Below are positions 33,153 through 45,547 of a stretch of DNA of 64,000 nucleotides, one piece after another. A model generated the notes under the pieces. The model saw only the letters and a list, made by a program, of their open reading frames with translations. It searched no databases and was not told the origin of the DNA. The stretch's first letter is position 1, and each line of letters opens with the position of its first letter. The stretch spans positions 372,001-436,000 of the forward strand of contig JAHDVF020000739.1 of NCBI GenBank assembly GCA_022606425.2, read 5' to 3'. The position numbers were made by a program, and so were the translations under genes. Source of the DNA: Lepidostoma basale (Eukaryota > Arthropoda > Insecta > Trichoptera > Lepidostomatidae).

Positions 33153-33481
33153 TAAATTGACAAAAATGGTTTAATGCCCTCCGGAAGAAATCAGAAACCA
33201 GATCTCTTACAATAAACATAGACTTTCTATCAAAAACATAAAAATGTAGTGAACTGTGACTCTTTGGTTATATCAATTAAATTTTAGTGATATTCCAGAT
33301 ACTCCTCTTCTTAACACAAGACATTTTCTTTATAAGTCGAGTAAGAGAAACGCAAATAAATGTTTAAATATATATTTATATTTTGAAATTTAACTTTAGT
33401 GCAACCATTTTGTACGATTTATATACAATAAAAACATAATTTTAGATAAACTTAAGACGTTAACACTGTGGAATTTCATAA
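33153..33481. other. No gene recognised
   Basis: AT-rich DNA; nothing supportable. Confidence 0.45.
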
Positions 33482-33693
33482 TGACGAATTTTTATGAATT
33501 AAAACAATGTTTTTTTCCACTTTTGAGTTTATTTTTCTTGACATGTTTCGAAAGCCTACGCCTTCATCATTGAGAGAACGATATAAAGTTTATATCGTTC
33601 TCCCGATGATGAAGGTGTAAGCCTTCGAAACATGTCGAGAAAAATAAACTCAAAAGTGGAAAAAATAGTGTTTTAATTCATAAAAATTCGTCA
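33482..33693. repeat. Foldback element with ~105-bp arms
   Basis: TGACGAATTTTTATGAATTAA at the left is repeated inverted at the right, and complementarity runs through CTTGACATGTTTCGAAAGCC and CTTCATCAT to a centre at AACGATATAAAGTTTATATCG. Almost no loop. Confidence 0.88.
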
Positions 33694-35607
33694 ATAAAAA
33701 CATATTTAAAAAAAATATGTGAAGTTTGATTATTAGTGAAAAATACAAAATGGTGACGATTTAGATTTATTATTTTGGTTTTCTTTGAAGATAATAGAAA
33801 AATAGTCAATCATTGTTTTGGCGAAAATACTTTGATATTTCAACATTATTAACTGTTTAATTAATACACTGTTATGATATCACAATTGGTTTAATTTCTA
33901 TGGAATTGTCGTGACAGCGTTTTCGTTAACCAATGTTAGCATCATCGGGTGTTTGCGATTGTTAGAGTTGATACAATCTTCCTCGTATCCGTGGAAGACT
34001 GTCCATCCTCTTATGGCTGAATAGTCTAATCCTAAATCACAATTTTGTGGCATATAGAGCAAGGAAATACGAATTGTACATTATTTATGATATGAATACA
34101 TCATACCTCGTTCTCAATGTTCAAATCAATTCGATTTTTGTAATTTCCACCCGAATCTCTGCTGTCATAAAGTTTCCCGCGGTTATTGTTAGACGAAATT
34201 TAATGTTGCAACGATCTTATAATAATTGTTGGCGCCCGATATAGTGTGCTCATTACGTATTATTCAATGACATTGTTATAAACTTTTTTCTTCGTCTGTG
34301 GTTAAGTTGAAACTGTTAATTCGTGGGGTAATCAGACATCATAATAATTTCTCAATCTCATTGACCGAGTGGAAAAAAATCGGCATTTAGTTCTGAATTT
34401 AAATACAGTGATACCAACGAAACGTGCTAGTAATATTTTTATTGCTAAATAATTTCTTTGGACCTTGGAGTGTTTTTAAATAATGGTTTTTACTCGTCCA
34501 TTACAATGCAGTTTTTAATTAAAATGATCTCAATGTTTCTTCGTGAATTTCTGATGGCCATACAACTTTTGCGATACCTTAGCCTTTTGGATGACGTAAT
34601 TATATTTTTCTACAAGATTTTACCATCAAACGTTTAGCTTATTTCACCAATTTTGTCCAGATCAATCAATTTCCATTTGTAACGGCTCGACAAACGCGGA
34701 CAATATTAGGTATGCAGTACTTGACACAAAGGGTTGCGAGGTTATGATTATTTCATAAAAATACGAAAAATACCATTCAATAAAGATATCTCCATCGAAC
34801 CTTATCCAACACAGCTGTGTGTTATTCCGTTTTACTCCGGAAAAACAATTGAAATTATAAATACCAGACCCACCACGACATCAGACGACACGAAGAAGTT
34901 CAAATATATTCATTTCTTCAATACAATTTAATTGATTTCATTCAGAAATAAGTACACATAGATCTCACCTGCGATAATATTATATATCTGAAGTCTAGAA
35001 AATCTATGAATAATTATTATATAATTTAACATGCTTTGCATATTTAAAATATTATTAATGTGTAATTTACGCACCTAATAATATTATGTCAGTACAACTC
35101 GACGATGAATGCGACATCTGTCAATCAAATTAAGTAATTTAATAAGCATAGATATTGATTGATTCACACATTATTTTTATACCCCATCCACATCCATGGC
35201 AAACCGATTGTCCCAAGCGGTTTGCCAAACGCCTGCAAATCAAAACAGCCTTATGCCAAACGTGGACAAGTGATCACAAACGCGCTATCATCAGCGTGTC
35301 AGTCTATACGTCTCGTTCGAGCATGTCGGATTGGATCTGGTTGATGTGGCAGCAATTATGTGCACGTCTACATTTTACATATTACATTGTTTCAATAATT
35401 CTTGTTAAATTATGCACGTTACAGAAGGTGATAGCGAACTTATCTTCAATGGAACATAATAGATATATTTTTTCCTTGGATCTTCAGTCTGGAGTTACAA
35501 AACTTTAACATATTCAACTAGTATAATATTTCGGAAGTAACACATTCATGTCAAAAGCTCAGTTTTTGACTTATGTCACATTAAAAATACTAGTTTGATA
35601 CTATAAT
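33694..35607. other. 1.9 kb without a recognised feature
   Basis: The longest featureless stretch. A 117-codon frame at 35155-35508 has no recognisable domain and is probably chance. Confidence 0.45.
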
Positions 35608-35860
35608 GACGACCTTCGTGGCAGAGTGGTAAGATCTCTGGCTTCCATATCAAAGGTCACGGGTTCGATTCCCGGTGATGGCAGTGTTATTGTCACACTG
35701 TCTTTGGTCTGGTGTGGAATTCACGTGACAATAAAATGGCGATAGATTGGCTACCTATCACATGTCACGAGAATCAATATAATAGCTAAAAAATTAATTG
35801 TATACAGTAATTGGGCTTAAGCGACCTGTTGTATATTAAAATAATAATAATAATAATAAT
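35608..35860 (+). mobile_element. tRNA-derived SINE (family 1)
   Basis: Head with A box TGGCAGAGTGGTAAG (35619) and B box GGTTCGATTCCC (35662). The body has TGTCACACTGTCTTTGGTCT and ATGGCGATAGATTGGCTACC, and an (AAT)n tail follows. Copy 2 at 51667. Confidence 0.9.
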
Positions 35861-36840
35861 TATAATAATTAAAGTAGAATAAAAATGTGTTCAATTATAA
35901 AATATGTTAAATTATTCTGATGACTGTTTTATTTACACACAGAAATAAAAATAATATTTGTACGTTTGTACATTAGTGGTGATTTCTTGAATAATACACA
36001 CACGTCCATCTTACACGACTTCAAGTTAAACACTGAATTCGACAACAGTGTGCATGGGAAACGAATGTTTTTCGCAAATCCCCTTTAATATGTGCCAAAA
36101 TACCGACAACTATCCGAACGGCAGCAAACGACGGCAAATCTCCACAAAGCATGAAAAATGACCCTTGTCATGAGTCTGGAGACGTTATTATGTATGTATT
36201 AGAATTAGGAAGTGTCAAAAATTTTGTTTTGGTTCTTGCACATCTATATTGACCTTTTAACTAATTTACTTGTTATTGACCTGAAATATTTGCGTGTAAT
36301 TATTTATTCACACTGTGATCAGAAATAACACTACTTCCTATTACTTGTTTTCGTATTTTTCCTGCCTAACAAAGAGAGTCATTTAAAAGAATCCGGTCTA
36401 CAGTTATAAGAAACGTATTTATTTAAATGGGATAGAAGGGAGTGGAAAATACGAGAGAAAGTCTACGTCCAGGAGTGAACGGCCACAACAGGCTGAAGAA
36501 GAATACGATTATATCAAATATGTTATTAAATGTTCAAAGAGAAATAAATTGAGCCATTATTAATTCAAATATCGAATTGAGTGTTCTAACTTAAATGTTT
36601 CAAATAATTAAATATGTGAAATTTCGGAGCCAATGGCGGGATTATATTATTATATTATATATTATGGATTCCGGGGCAATAGAGACCCCACGTGAGATCG
36701 GGAGGCGTTCATTAAAAATAGATGGGTAGTGAAATTAAAAATAATCGACGAGATATGATGTGTTTGTGCTGATTCAATTATATCGATTCGTTTATTATTT
36801 TTTGAACAATGATTTAAAACTCCAAATCAATATGTCAATA
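35861..36840. other. AT-rich with LINE scrap
   Basis: 36455-36510 (GTCTACGTCCAGGAGTGAACGG) is a LINE 3' remnant. No gene. Confidence 0.45.
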
Positions 36841-36845
36841 AAAAC

Positions 36846-36995
36846 GAAAACGTGTTTTCTTTAATTTTTATGGGAATGACATGTTTCGCCTTGCTTAGAG
36901 ATTTGATAAGGTCTTTGCAAAGCGAAACTGTAATTCCATAAAATTTAATAAAATTTCTAGAAAATTGACGTTTTCATTCACATTAATTATATTAT
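36846..36995. repeat. Foldback of the GAAAAC/GTTTTC repeat family
   Basis: GAAAACGTGTTTTC...GGAATGACATGTTTCGCC faces GCGAAACTGTAATTCC...GAAAATTGACGTTTTC. It is the same family as 16140-16755. Confidence 0.75.
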
Positions 36996-37036
36996 AATAT
37001 AAGTGAAGAAACAAGTTGTTTAATATGTAAATTATA

Positions 37037-37601
37037 CCAAAAAAACTAACTTACTAACCATCACGCCGTCTCCCCGAAGGGGTAGGCAGAAAAAATGAAC
37101 TGCCGCACTTTTCTTTCCTGACATATTTCTCTCGCTTCCTCAACATTCATACATCGTGTCATACACGCGCGTCGATTTCTCTGACTCCTCACGTGGCCGA
37201 CATTAAATATTTGATTTATTTGATCGTGCGACGTTTTCCTTGGTCTTCCTCTATTTCTGGTTCTATTTACATCGTTTACATATATATTTTTTTACCATTC
37301 TTTCTTCATTCATTCTTTCCATGTGTCCAAACCATCTTAATGATCCTTTCATTATTTTGTTCATAACACCATCATTCGCACCGCATTCACTTATTATATT
37401 TTCATTCGACACTCTATCATACACATAGTATCCACACATTCGTTTAAGAGATCTCATTTCTACTGCATTTATTCTACTTTCATCCTTATTTTGCCAGTTC
37501 CATGCATCGCTTCCATACACAAGGGTCGGTAGAAGAACACCATTGTGCACTGCCATTCTAGATTTTTTGGATAGGTTTTTGTTTGCGATGACAACTTTAA
37601 G
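37037..37601 (-). mobile_element. Family-A LINE
   Basis: Starts ACTAACCATCACGCCGTCTCC. The minus frame reads MAVHNGVLLPTLVYGSDAWN, then RINAVEMRSLKRMCGYYVYD and GSLRWFGHMERMNEE. Confidence 0.9.
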
Positions 37602-38083
37602 TTATGATAATGTATAAATAAAAAATATATATATTACAAACCTCATTTTGGATCACCGTGCTTAGGTACATAAAGTGAGAAATCCATGATTCACCTGTCG
37701 ATCAAATCTTAGGACCTTGTGTTTGTGTATTTTAATGAGTCCGAAGGTATTCAAACCTAAATCATCGAACGTGTAAGGAACAAGAAAAGTGTTAAACATA
37801 ACTTTATTGATAAGGCCATCTACAGAAATGATTGAAGTTCGTAAATATTTGAATATCTATATTTAATAACGATCAGACGTGACAACCTTGACTTCATTCC
37901 ACCATAAACATAAGTTTCAAACAGCGCAAAAATAATTAAAGCTTCTTTTGTGAATGTCTACATACTCCTCATCATTATCAGCTTTTATATGTCTGCATAC
38001 TTCTGGATGAAGGCCTTCTTCATCTGCTTCCATGTCTGAATATCCTGGGCAACACGCATCCTCGTCTTACCGGCGATTTCAAA
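37602..38083. other. No gene recognised
   Basis: 37975-38075 reads like a decayed LINE 3' end (CTGCATACTTCTGGATGAAGG). Confidence 0.4.
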
Positions 38084-38310
38084 TGAAATCAGTTTATTTT
38101 CTCAAAAGATATTACAAACAACAATTAAAGATTAAGGCATCTATTGAGAACAGGTAAAATATAATAAATATATAATACCGGGAACGCATGAGAGATGGTT
38201 CGATATTAGGAATACAAGATATTCTCCAAAGTCAAGAGTATTTGTCTTCTGAACGTACTTTCACGAATACGAAAGACGTCGATCTCCGAAGCGATCAAGT
38301 TCAGCATAAA
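38084..38310 (-). mobile_element. Family-B LINE tail
   Basis: AAATCAGTTTATTTTCTCAAAAG to GACGTCGATCTCCGAAG, 5'-truncated. Confidence 0.78.
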
Positions 38311-38458
38311 AGATTTGTACCATTACAAGGCGGATCTACCCTGGTTCCTGGACTTTTCTATACTGACATACACACAGGAACCCGCATAAAACTCGAACGA
38401 AGGGTTTCGACTGATGCATTTTGACGGTATTAACATATGGGTTTCAAACGATAACATT

Positions 38459-39140
38459 GAACTAACTAACCATCACGCCGTCTCCCCGGAGGGGTAGGCA
38501 GAAAGAATGGAACGCCACACTGTTCTGTCCTGACATACTCCTCTCGATTCCTCTACATTCATACATCTTGTCATGCACGCACGTCGATTTCTCCGACTCC
38601 TCACGTGACCGACATTCAATATTTGATTGAATTGATCGTGCCACCCTTTCCTCGGCCTTCCTCTATTTCTAGCTCCGTTCACGTCGTTTACATATACCTT
38701 CTTTACCATTCTGTCTTCACTCATTCTTTTCATGTGTCCAAACCATTTTAATGACCCTTTCCTTATTTTGTTCATAACACTTTCATTCGCACCACATTCA
38801 CTTCTTATACTTGAATTTGTCACTCTATCATATCGTCGCCCCAGAGCAATAGTGAGATAAACCAGTGCCATCTTGACAATATGACAAGCCGTAATGTTCC
38901 TTTGATATTGTTTATGGTTTGACTTGGTGGAGGCCTTGCACTTCGAGTCTCCTAGGGCCTAGGCTTATTATATTGTCAAAATGGCACTGGTTTATCTCAC
39001 TATTGCTCTGGGGCGACGATATACAGATTTGTCACACATTCGTCTTAGAGATCTCATTTCTACTGCATTTATTCTACTTTCATCCTTATTTTGCCAGTTC
39101 CATGCTTCACTTCCATAAATAAAGGTCGGCACAATAAGTA
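38459..39140 (-). mobile_element. Family-A LINE with nested ATAT MITE
   Basis: 38459-38833 begins CTAACTAACCATCACGCCG. It is interrupted at CACTCTATCATAT and resumes at 39019 (ATATACAGATTTGTCACACATTCG) through GCTTCACTTCCATAAATAAAGG. The copy at 50342 has the uninterrupted site. Confidence 0.9.
38834..39018. mobile_element. MITE with CGTCGCCCC ends; ATAT duplication proven by empty site
   Basis: 185 bp, with inverted ends ~55 bp long starting CGTCGCCCCAGAGCAATAG and differing at only a few positions. The filled site is CTATC-ATAT-[MITE]-ATAT-ACAG. The same LINE position at 50646-50658 reads CTATCATATACAG. The duplication is therefore exactly four bases. Confidence 0.93.
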
Positions 39141-39191
39141 TACAGACGTTTTTCTTTCTTTCATATTTCAATATTAAGCACCTTGTTTCAG

Positions 39192-39300
39192 CTACCGATG
39201 GGGTGTTCTGGTCAGCCATGGACGTCCGCTACTGGCGCTGCGTCCTCAAGAAAACCCAGAAGTGTCCGGATACGGACATCTCCTTCTTCATGTATACACC
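39192..39300 (+). CDS. Pancreatic-type lipase, exon 2
   Basis: Flanked by TTGTTTCAG and GTAAGA. Reads (A)TDGVFWSAMDVRYWRCVL, then KKTQKCPDTDISFFMYT(P). The KCPD-DI-FF-YT block is the usual start of the mature lipase N-terminal domain in insect pancreatic-type lipases. Codon use is GC-rich, unlike the surrounding repeats. Enters in phase 1 and leaves with two bases. Confidence 0.88.
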
Positions 39301-39534
39301 GTAAGAACATTTAAACTGGTTGAACTTCACTCCCACCTCAAGGCGATCCATTCTGGCGAAAGGCCGAGCGATCTTGTTCTCAATTCAATAGGATCATGCA
39401 CTGTTTTTTTATTACTTAGTTTGAGGTTATGAGAAGAGAAATATTTTAAATTTCGCAAAAATATGCCAATGACGTCACCGTTCATGTTACCTATAGTTAG
39501 GTAGGTACTGTAGAAATGAATTTCGTTAATGTAA

Positions 39535-39963
39535 CTAACTAACTAACCATCACGCCGTCTCCCCGAAGGGGTAGGCAAAAATAATGGACTGTCACACTTT
39601 TCTTTCCTGACATATTTCTCTCGCTTCCTCAACATTCATACATCGTGTCATGCACGCGCGTCGATTTCTCTGACTCCTCACATGGCCGACATTCAATATT
39701 TGATTTATTTGATCGTGCCACGTTTTCCTGGGTCTTCCTCTCTTTCTGGTTCCATTTACATCGTTAACATATAATTTTTTTACCATTCTTTCTTCATTCA
39801 TTTTTTCCATAATTATGTCCAAACCATCTTTATGATCCTTTCATTATTTTGTTCATAACACCACAATTCGCACCGCATTCACTTCTTATATTTTCATTCG
39901 ACACTCTATCATACACAGAGTATTCACACATTCCTCTAAGAGATCTCATTTCTACTGCATTAT
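39535..39963 (-). mobile_element. Family-A LINE
   Basis: TAACTAACTAACTAACCATC start. It reads to TCTCATTTCTACTGCAT, where an inverted copy follows. Confidence 0.88.
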
Positions 39964-39974
39964 AGAAATAATGA

Positions 39975-40348
39975 TAATAGTGACAAATGCAAATATAACA
40001 AGTGAATGCGGTGCGAATGAAAGTGTTATTAACAAAATAATGAAAGGGTCGTTAAGATGGTTTGGACACATGGAAAGAATGAGTGAAGACAGAATGGTGA
40101 GGAAGGTATATGTAAACGACGTGAACGGAGCTAGAAATAGAGAAAGGCCGAGGAAAACTTGGCACGATCAAATCAACCAAATATGAAATGTCTAATAAGG
40201 AGTCTAAGAAATCGACGTGCGTGCATGACACGATGTATGAGTGTAGAGGAATCCAGAGATTTATTTCAGGACAGAACAGTACGGCGGTCCATTCTATCAA
40301 CCTACCCCTTCGGGGAGACGACGTGATGGTTAGTTAGTTAGTTAGGTA
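39975..40348 (+). mobile_element. Family-A LINE facing the previous copy
   Basis: Frame TNANITSECGANESVINKIM, then GSLRWFGHMERMSEDRM. Ends GACGTGATGG(TTAG)n. Both 3' tails point outward, so the pair forms a large inverted repeat with ~10 bases between. Confidence 0.87.
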
Positions 40349-40603
40349 TTTATATTATGAGTTAACTTTCAATTCTATAGAGCTGACTCAGTCAAGCTCT
40401 GGTGTCCATGTGTTATCTATATACGATTATGTTCCGATATTCGCCTTACAGCTGAGGAAACCATGGAAACCTTAACCGGAACATTCAAGGTGTGACTATG
40501 GGGAGAATAAAAATATATTTAAATTTTTTTATTATATAAGAACAATTGTTTACACTTAATGTAGCTTGAACCTATAATATAATAATATACTACCGTATAA
40601 ATA

Positions 40604-41810
40604 TTAGGTCCTTACATATGAAATTGGCGTTTTGTATGGGAGGAACATAAAGTTGATTTTTTTAAATATAATATATTTATTTAATCAAAGTATGTACCAT
40701 TGCTATCTATGCACTTTTGCCATCTCATAAATCTATGAAGTTGGTTTGGACTGCCCCATTGGAGTTGAATTTTTTCCCTTGCAAAGAAGTTATCCAAATT
40801 TCGAAAAAAATAGTAATCTGTTGGGGCAAGGTCCGGAGAGTACGGTGGATGTCTTAGACATTCCAATTGAAGCTCTTCTAATTTGGTAGCCGTCTGTTGT
40901 GCAGTGTGTGGTCTAGCGTTATCATGAAGCAGCAGTGGTCTAGAGCGATTAACCAGCCTCGGTTGTTTAGCAGCTAGCTTTTCCATCATGGTTTGCAGTT
41001 GCTGACAATAGACATCTGCCGTAATCGTCTGGCCAGATTTAAGAAAGCTGTAGTGAACGACACCAGCACTAGTCCACCAAACGCTCACAAGTAACTTTTT
41101 TGGAGTCAATTTTCGCTTGGGGCATGGTTTGGCTGGTTCGGCAGGGTTCAGCCATTACGATGAGCGCTTCCGATTCATACAGGATCCACTTTTCATTATT
41201 TCATTATTGTGCCGGTTGAGTAATGCAACGCAGCAGTCAACGCGCGTTTGTTGATTTGCTTCACTCAATTCGTGAGGTACCCACCTTTCAAGCTTTTTCA
41301 CCTTTCCAATTTGCTTCAAGTGGATTAAAACAGTTTTATCACTAACACCGCAGCCTGCAGCTAACTCGGACGTGGTTTGCGATGGATCCGCTTCCACAAT
41401 AGCCTTCAATTCTTCATTATCAACTTTGGTCTCCGGCCGTCCACGGGGCTTGTTCTGCAGGTCGAAATTTCCAGAACGAAAACGTTGGAACCAAAAACGC
41501 ACTGTGTTTTCTTTTGCGGCACCGTCGCCATACACATCATTAATCCTTCGAGCCGTTTCTGCAGCACTGGTGCCACGGTGGAACTCGTACTCGTAAATAA
41601 CGCGATATTTCAAGTTTTCCATTTTGTAAACTGAGTGACGCAAAGAAAAAAACAATTGAGGAAAAAACAAATGAATTATAATTTTCGAAACACAAATACT
41701 TGAATAAATAGCTATATAATTTTGAATTTGGAATTCCTAACCAAAGAGAAGATATTTGAGATCAAAGTTGCCAGTACGGCAAAACGCCAATTTCATATGT
41801 AAGGACCTAA
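40604..41810 (-). mobile_element. Mariner transposon, 1207 bp, TA target
   Basis: Near-perfect inverted ends TTAGGTCCTTACATATGAAA...GGCGTTTTG, flanked by TA. It contains a SETMAR-type mariner transposase with deletions (40681-41622). The good end match suggests a fairly young but dead copy. Confidence 0.95.
40681..41622 (-). pseudogene. Mariner transposase, broken
   Basis: Starts MENLKYRVIYEYEFHRGTSA. The helix-turn-helix part includes TVRFWFQRFRSGNFDL, NKPRGRP and ELAAGCGVSDKTVLIHLKQIG. Near 41160 a deletion removes the segment with the first catalytic Asp and shifts the frame; only a KWILYE-like scrap remains. The rest reads LTPKKLLVSVWWTSAGVVHY, LLLHDNARPHTA and YSPDLAPTDYYFFRNLDNFF. The two Asp residues are 34 residues apart (DD34D). 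A second deletion follows DNFF before MRWQKCIDSNGTYFD and a stop at 40681. Inactive. Confidence 0.93.
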
Positions 41811-41854
41811 TATAAAAATAATACCGGTACCATTTACGAAAACCAAAATAAACA

Positions 41855-42305
41855 AACAAACAAACCAACACGCCGTTTCCCCGCAGGTAGGCAGAGAGAA
41901 TGGACCGCCACACTACTCTATCCTGGCAAACCTCTCTAGCTTCCTCCACATTCATACAACGAGTCATACACGCACGTCGATTCCTCCGACTTCTAACATG
42001 ATCAACCTTTAAAATTTGATTAATTTGGTCATGCCATGTTTTCCTCGGTCTGCCTCGACTTCGTACCCCATTAACATCATTAACGTATACTTTCTTAACC
42101 ATTATTTCTCCATCCATTGCGTTCCATATGTCCGAACCAACGCAGCGATCCTTTCATAATTTTGTTCATAATACCTTCTTCCGCTCTACATTCCTTTCTT
42201 ATATCAGCATTTGAGATTATTTCGTATATCGTTCTACCACACATACGTCTTAGGGACCTCATCTCTACCGCATTTATTCTGCTCATCCTTATTTTGCCAG
42301 TTCCA
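41855..42305 (-). mobile_element. Family-A LINE, (TTTG)n-tailed subfamily
   Basis: Starts (AAAC)n CAACACGCCGTTTCCCCGC. The minus frame reads VKKVYVNDVNGVRSRGRPRK, then QINQILKVDHVRSRRNRRAC, and in another frame SRINAVEMRSLRRMCGRTIY. Belongs with the copies at 56.8 and 60.1 kb. Confidence 0.9.
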
Positions 42306-42561
42306 AATAATGTTGTAGTAAATATCTTTTAACAGTGAGGTTTATTAAAATGGGAATTAAAAAATATCCATATTTTGATCGGTCGACTCTGTAATAAGAA
42401 TATATTTCCACAAGAATGTATATCTTGTAGTTAGTTATCTTGAAATTTTTAATCAGTGTATGAACACGAACCAATTTTTTTTTTAAATTTGCGTGCTGCT
42501 CGATGCTTTTCACTTTCCACTGATGATTTTTTGTCTAATAAGTACCTATGTATGTTTAAGT

Positions 42562-42801
42562 CAGTGGCCGTACTCCCATAGATGCCCAGAAGCCCGGCTT
42601 GCGTAAGAAATTTTGAATCAAAACCCCCAAATCTAAGTAATCATGCCCCCGCATAAACCAACAACCCACCAAATCACCTTCCGACAATGTTCCCATCAGA
42701 CGTAAGAGGAATATCCACAAGAGCTGAACCTCTGTAAGCCATTGATTCAAAATTTCTTACGCAAGCCGGGCTTCTGGGCTTCTATGGGAGTACCGCCACT
42801 G
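42562..42801. mobile_element. hAT MITE, 240 bp, 8-bp duplication GTTTAAGT
   Basis: Inverted ends of ~58 bp with two mismatches, starting CAGTGGC(C/G)GTACTCCC and including GCCCGGCTTGCGTAAG. GTTTAAGT lies on both sides. Sister copy at 61890. Confidence 0.95.
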
Positions 42802-44984
42802 GTTTAAGTGTGTATTTCCATCCCGCCAATTAATTTCATTCTGAATTTAGGCGCAGAATCAACCTCCTATAAGACATTCTTTCCCGGTAGAAACAAGTAA
42901 TCCCAGAACATAATGCCGACATTCGCCACCGCAGTACAAAATAATTGTATGTTTTTAGCGCTAAATTTGAAAATATGCAGATTCATTCAATACAATCCCG
43001 CCATTATGACGGCACGTTGTAAAAGAATATCGACCTCCTTACAGAAATCCTTTCCTGGTATAATCTAATTCCAGAAAGTATCGCCGACTTTTGCCACCTC
43101 ATAACAGCCCGCCAATTTATTTCTTTCTGATTTTAAGAGTAGCATCGACAGGCATTCTCTCCCGGTAGAAAGATCTAGACTTTCGCCACCGCAGTACAAA
43201 ATAATTGAAGGTTTTTAGCAATCCCGCCATTTAGACATGTAAAATATTATATTATCGACCCCCTTACAGAAATCCTTTCCTGATTATAATCTAATTCCAG
43301 AAGGTAAAGCCGATTTTTGCCACCGCATAAAAAACTAGCCCGCCAATTAATTTCATTATGTTTTTAAGCGTAACATCGATCTCCTACAGGCATTTTCTCC
43401 TGGTAGAACATATTGACCCCAGAACATATTGCCGATAACATAAATGCCACGTACAAAATAAGATTTAGGCGCTAAAAAACATTGATTGTGATTTAAATTC
43501 TTCCTTTTGGGACCAATGCCGTCTTAAAAGTATTAGACGACCTCCTTAAAAGAATCCTTTCCTGGTACACCGAAACACGTGTGGCGCTGGCGGGCCGCAC
43601 TTCACCCTCCGTGGTGCGTGATTGTGAATCACCTTGCGAGCTTACGAGTTGGTTTTAATGTGCCACCAAGTGATATCCGAGATTTACCCGAAAATTACTG
43701 AAACTCATTTGATATCGCAATTAAAGCTTAATTGAAGACTTCTTGAAATTATCATGCCATCTTTGAAGCCCCGTATTATACTTTCGTATAAGGCACTCTA
43801 ATATGTGCATTATTAAAAATAATTTATCACACTTGTGTACTTTGTTTTTACACCACTTTACTTTGTTTTATCGAACCAACCGGTTTCGTTTCCGCTGGAG
43901 CTTCGTCAGGCTTACAAAACACCTACGGGGATTTTCTCCTCACAGAAACATTTATCCCAGAAATAACGGTGAACTTTCAAAAACTATCCCGCGTTTAAAG
44001 CGTATAAGCAACGTCTTAAAGGTATCTTCTCCTGGTAGATACGCCAATTTCTATAAAATTAAAAATGCTATAAAATTTAATAATCTTTATCCAATTGCAA
44101 CAATCCCACCTACTCTCTAAAAATATAATATCGACCTCCTACAGACATTCTCTCCTGGTAGAAATAACTAATCTCGGACGCGTTTGCCACCTTGTCAAAT
44201 AAATTGTTTGACTTGGCGCTAAATTAAAAAATGTTATCCTAATGTTTGTTTACTCACAAAAAGTAGAATCAATCTCCTAAAGGGATCTTCTCCTGGTAGA
44301 AACATGTAACCCAGAAAGTACACCATTTTTTGCCACCTCCCAAAAATCATCCCGCCAATTATTTTCATTCTGATTAGCATCGTAGCATCAACCTCCAACG
44401 ACAGGCTTTCCATTCCATAAAACGTCACTTTTGCCACTTTTGCCACCTTTTGGCGCTATTAAAAATTATTTGAATCCATAAAAAAAACAATCTTCTTTTT
44501 CTTTCGGTGTAAATAATACCAGCCTCCTATAGACATTCTCTCCGGGTAGAAACATCAAATACCTACCACAACTTTTACCACCTCGGTATAAAATAATTGT
44601 TTAATTTGGCAAATTTAAAAATATTAATCAATTTAAAACAATCCCGCCATTTATTTAGACCTCCTTTGTAAATATTACAAAGGTAAATCGATCTCTTACA
44701 GACATTCTCTCCTGGTCTAATTTCAGAACATTTTAATAATGCCGACTTTTGCCACCCTATTTGACTTGGCGCTAAATTTAAATATATTTTCAACAATCCC
44801 GCCATTTACTCTCACAGCACTTTCTAAATGTAATATCCACCTCCTACAGGGATTCTCTCCTGGTAACATTTTGTCCCAGAAATTAACGCCGACTTTTGCC
44901 ACCTTCCAAAAATTATCCCGCCAATTAATTTTAAGCGTTTAACTCCTACATGCATACTTTCCTCGTAGAAACATCTAATTATCT

Positions 44985-45370
44985 TCTTCTTCTTAGTTTG
45001 GTCGTTATGAACGTTTATGACGGTGAACACTGTCCTGGGATAATGATGTCCATCTCCATCTCTTCGGCGGCCTTCCTGGTAATCTCTTGCTGCTGGAGTT
45101 TTCTTCTTTAATAGTTTTTTCAATTCGCGTATTCTCCATGCGGTCCACGTGATTTCTCCAAAAGCGCCTTCGGGTTCTTCTCCATCTTGCTATGTCTTCA
45201 ACACCACAAACAGACCTTATCGTATCATTTTTGATCCGATCCCTGAGGGTTCTGCCTGCGATGTAGCGTGGGGTTTGCATTTCTGATACCCAGAGAAGGT
45301 TCATTGTTCTATTGGTATCGGCTCAGACTTCTATCCCATATGCACGCATGCCTTGTATATTTTAAATTTG
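44985..45370 (-). mobile_element. LINE fragment (family F) inside the tandem array
   Basis: (CTT)n start. The minus frame reads RTLRDRIKNDTIRSVCGVED, then RRRFWRNHVDRM and LPGRPPKRWRW. Confidence 0.83.
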
Positions 45371-45439
45371 CTTTCCGCAAGAAACATTTAATGCCAGAAC
45401 ATAATGCCGACTTTTGCCACTTCGGTACAAAATAATTAT

Positions 45440-45547
45440 TTAACAACAACAAACAAACCATCAGGGGTAGGCAGAGAGAATGGACCGCCACACTACTCTA
45501 TCCTGGCAAACCTCTCTAGCTTCCTCCACATTCATACAACGAGTCAT
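45440..45547 (-). mobile_element. Family-A (TTTG subfamily) tail in the tandem array
   Basis: AACAACAACAAACAAACCATCAGGGG to ACAACGAGTCATA. Matches the tail of the 41855 copy. Confidence 0.8.

Noticed and set aside
35155..35508. 117-codon frame as a gene
   Set aside because: No domain or splice context, and it overlaps another frame of the same stretch. Not supportable.
35608..35690. Functional tRNA gene
   Set aside because: The A and B boxes are present but the sequence runs into a SINE body that recurs at 51667, and an acceptor stem is not formed.
40681..41622. Active SETMAR-like transposase
   Set aside because: The segment with the first catalytic Asp is deleted, the frame is shifted, and a second deletion removes part of the C-terminus.
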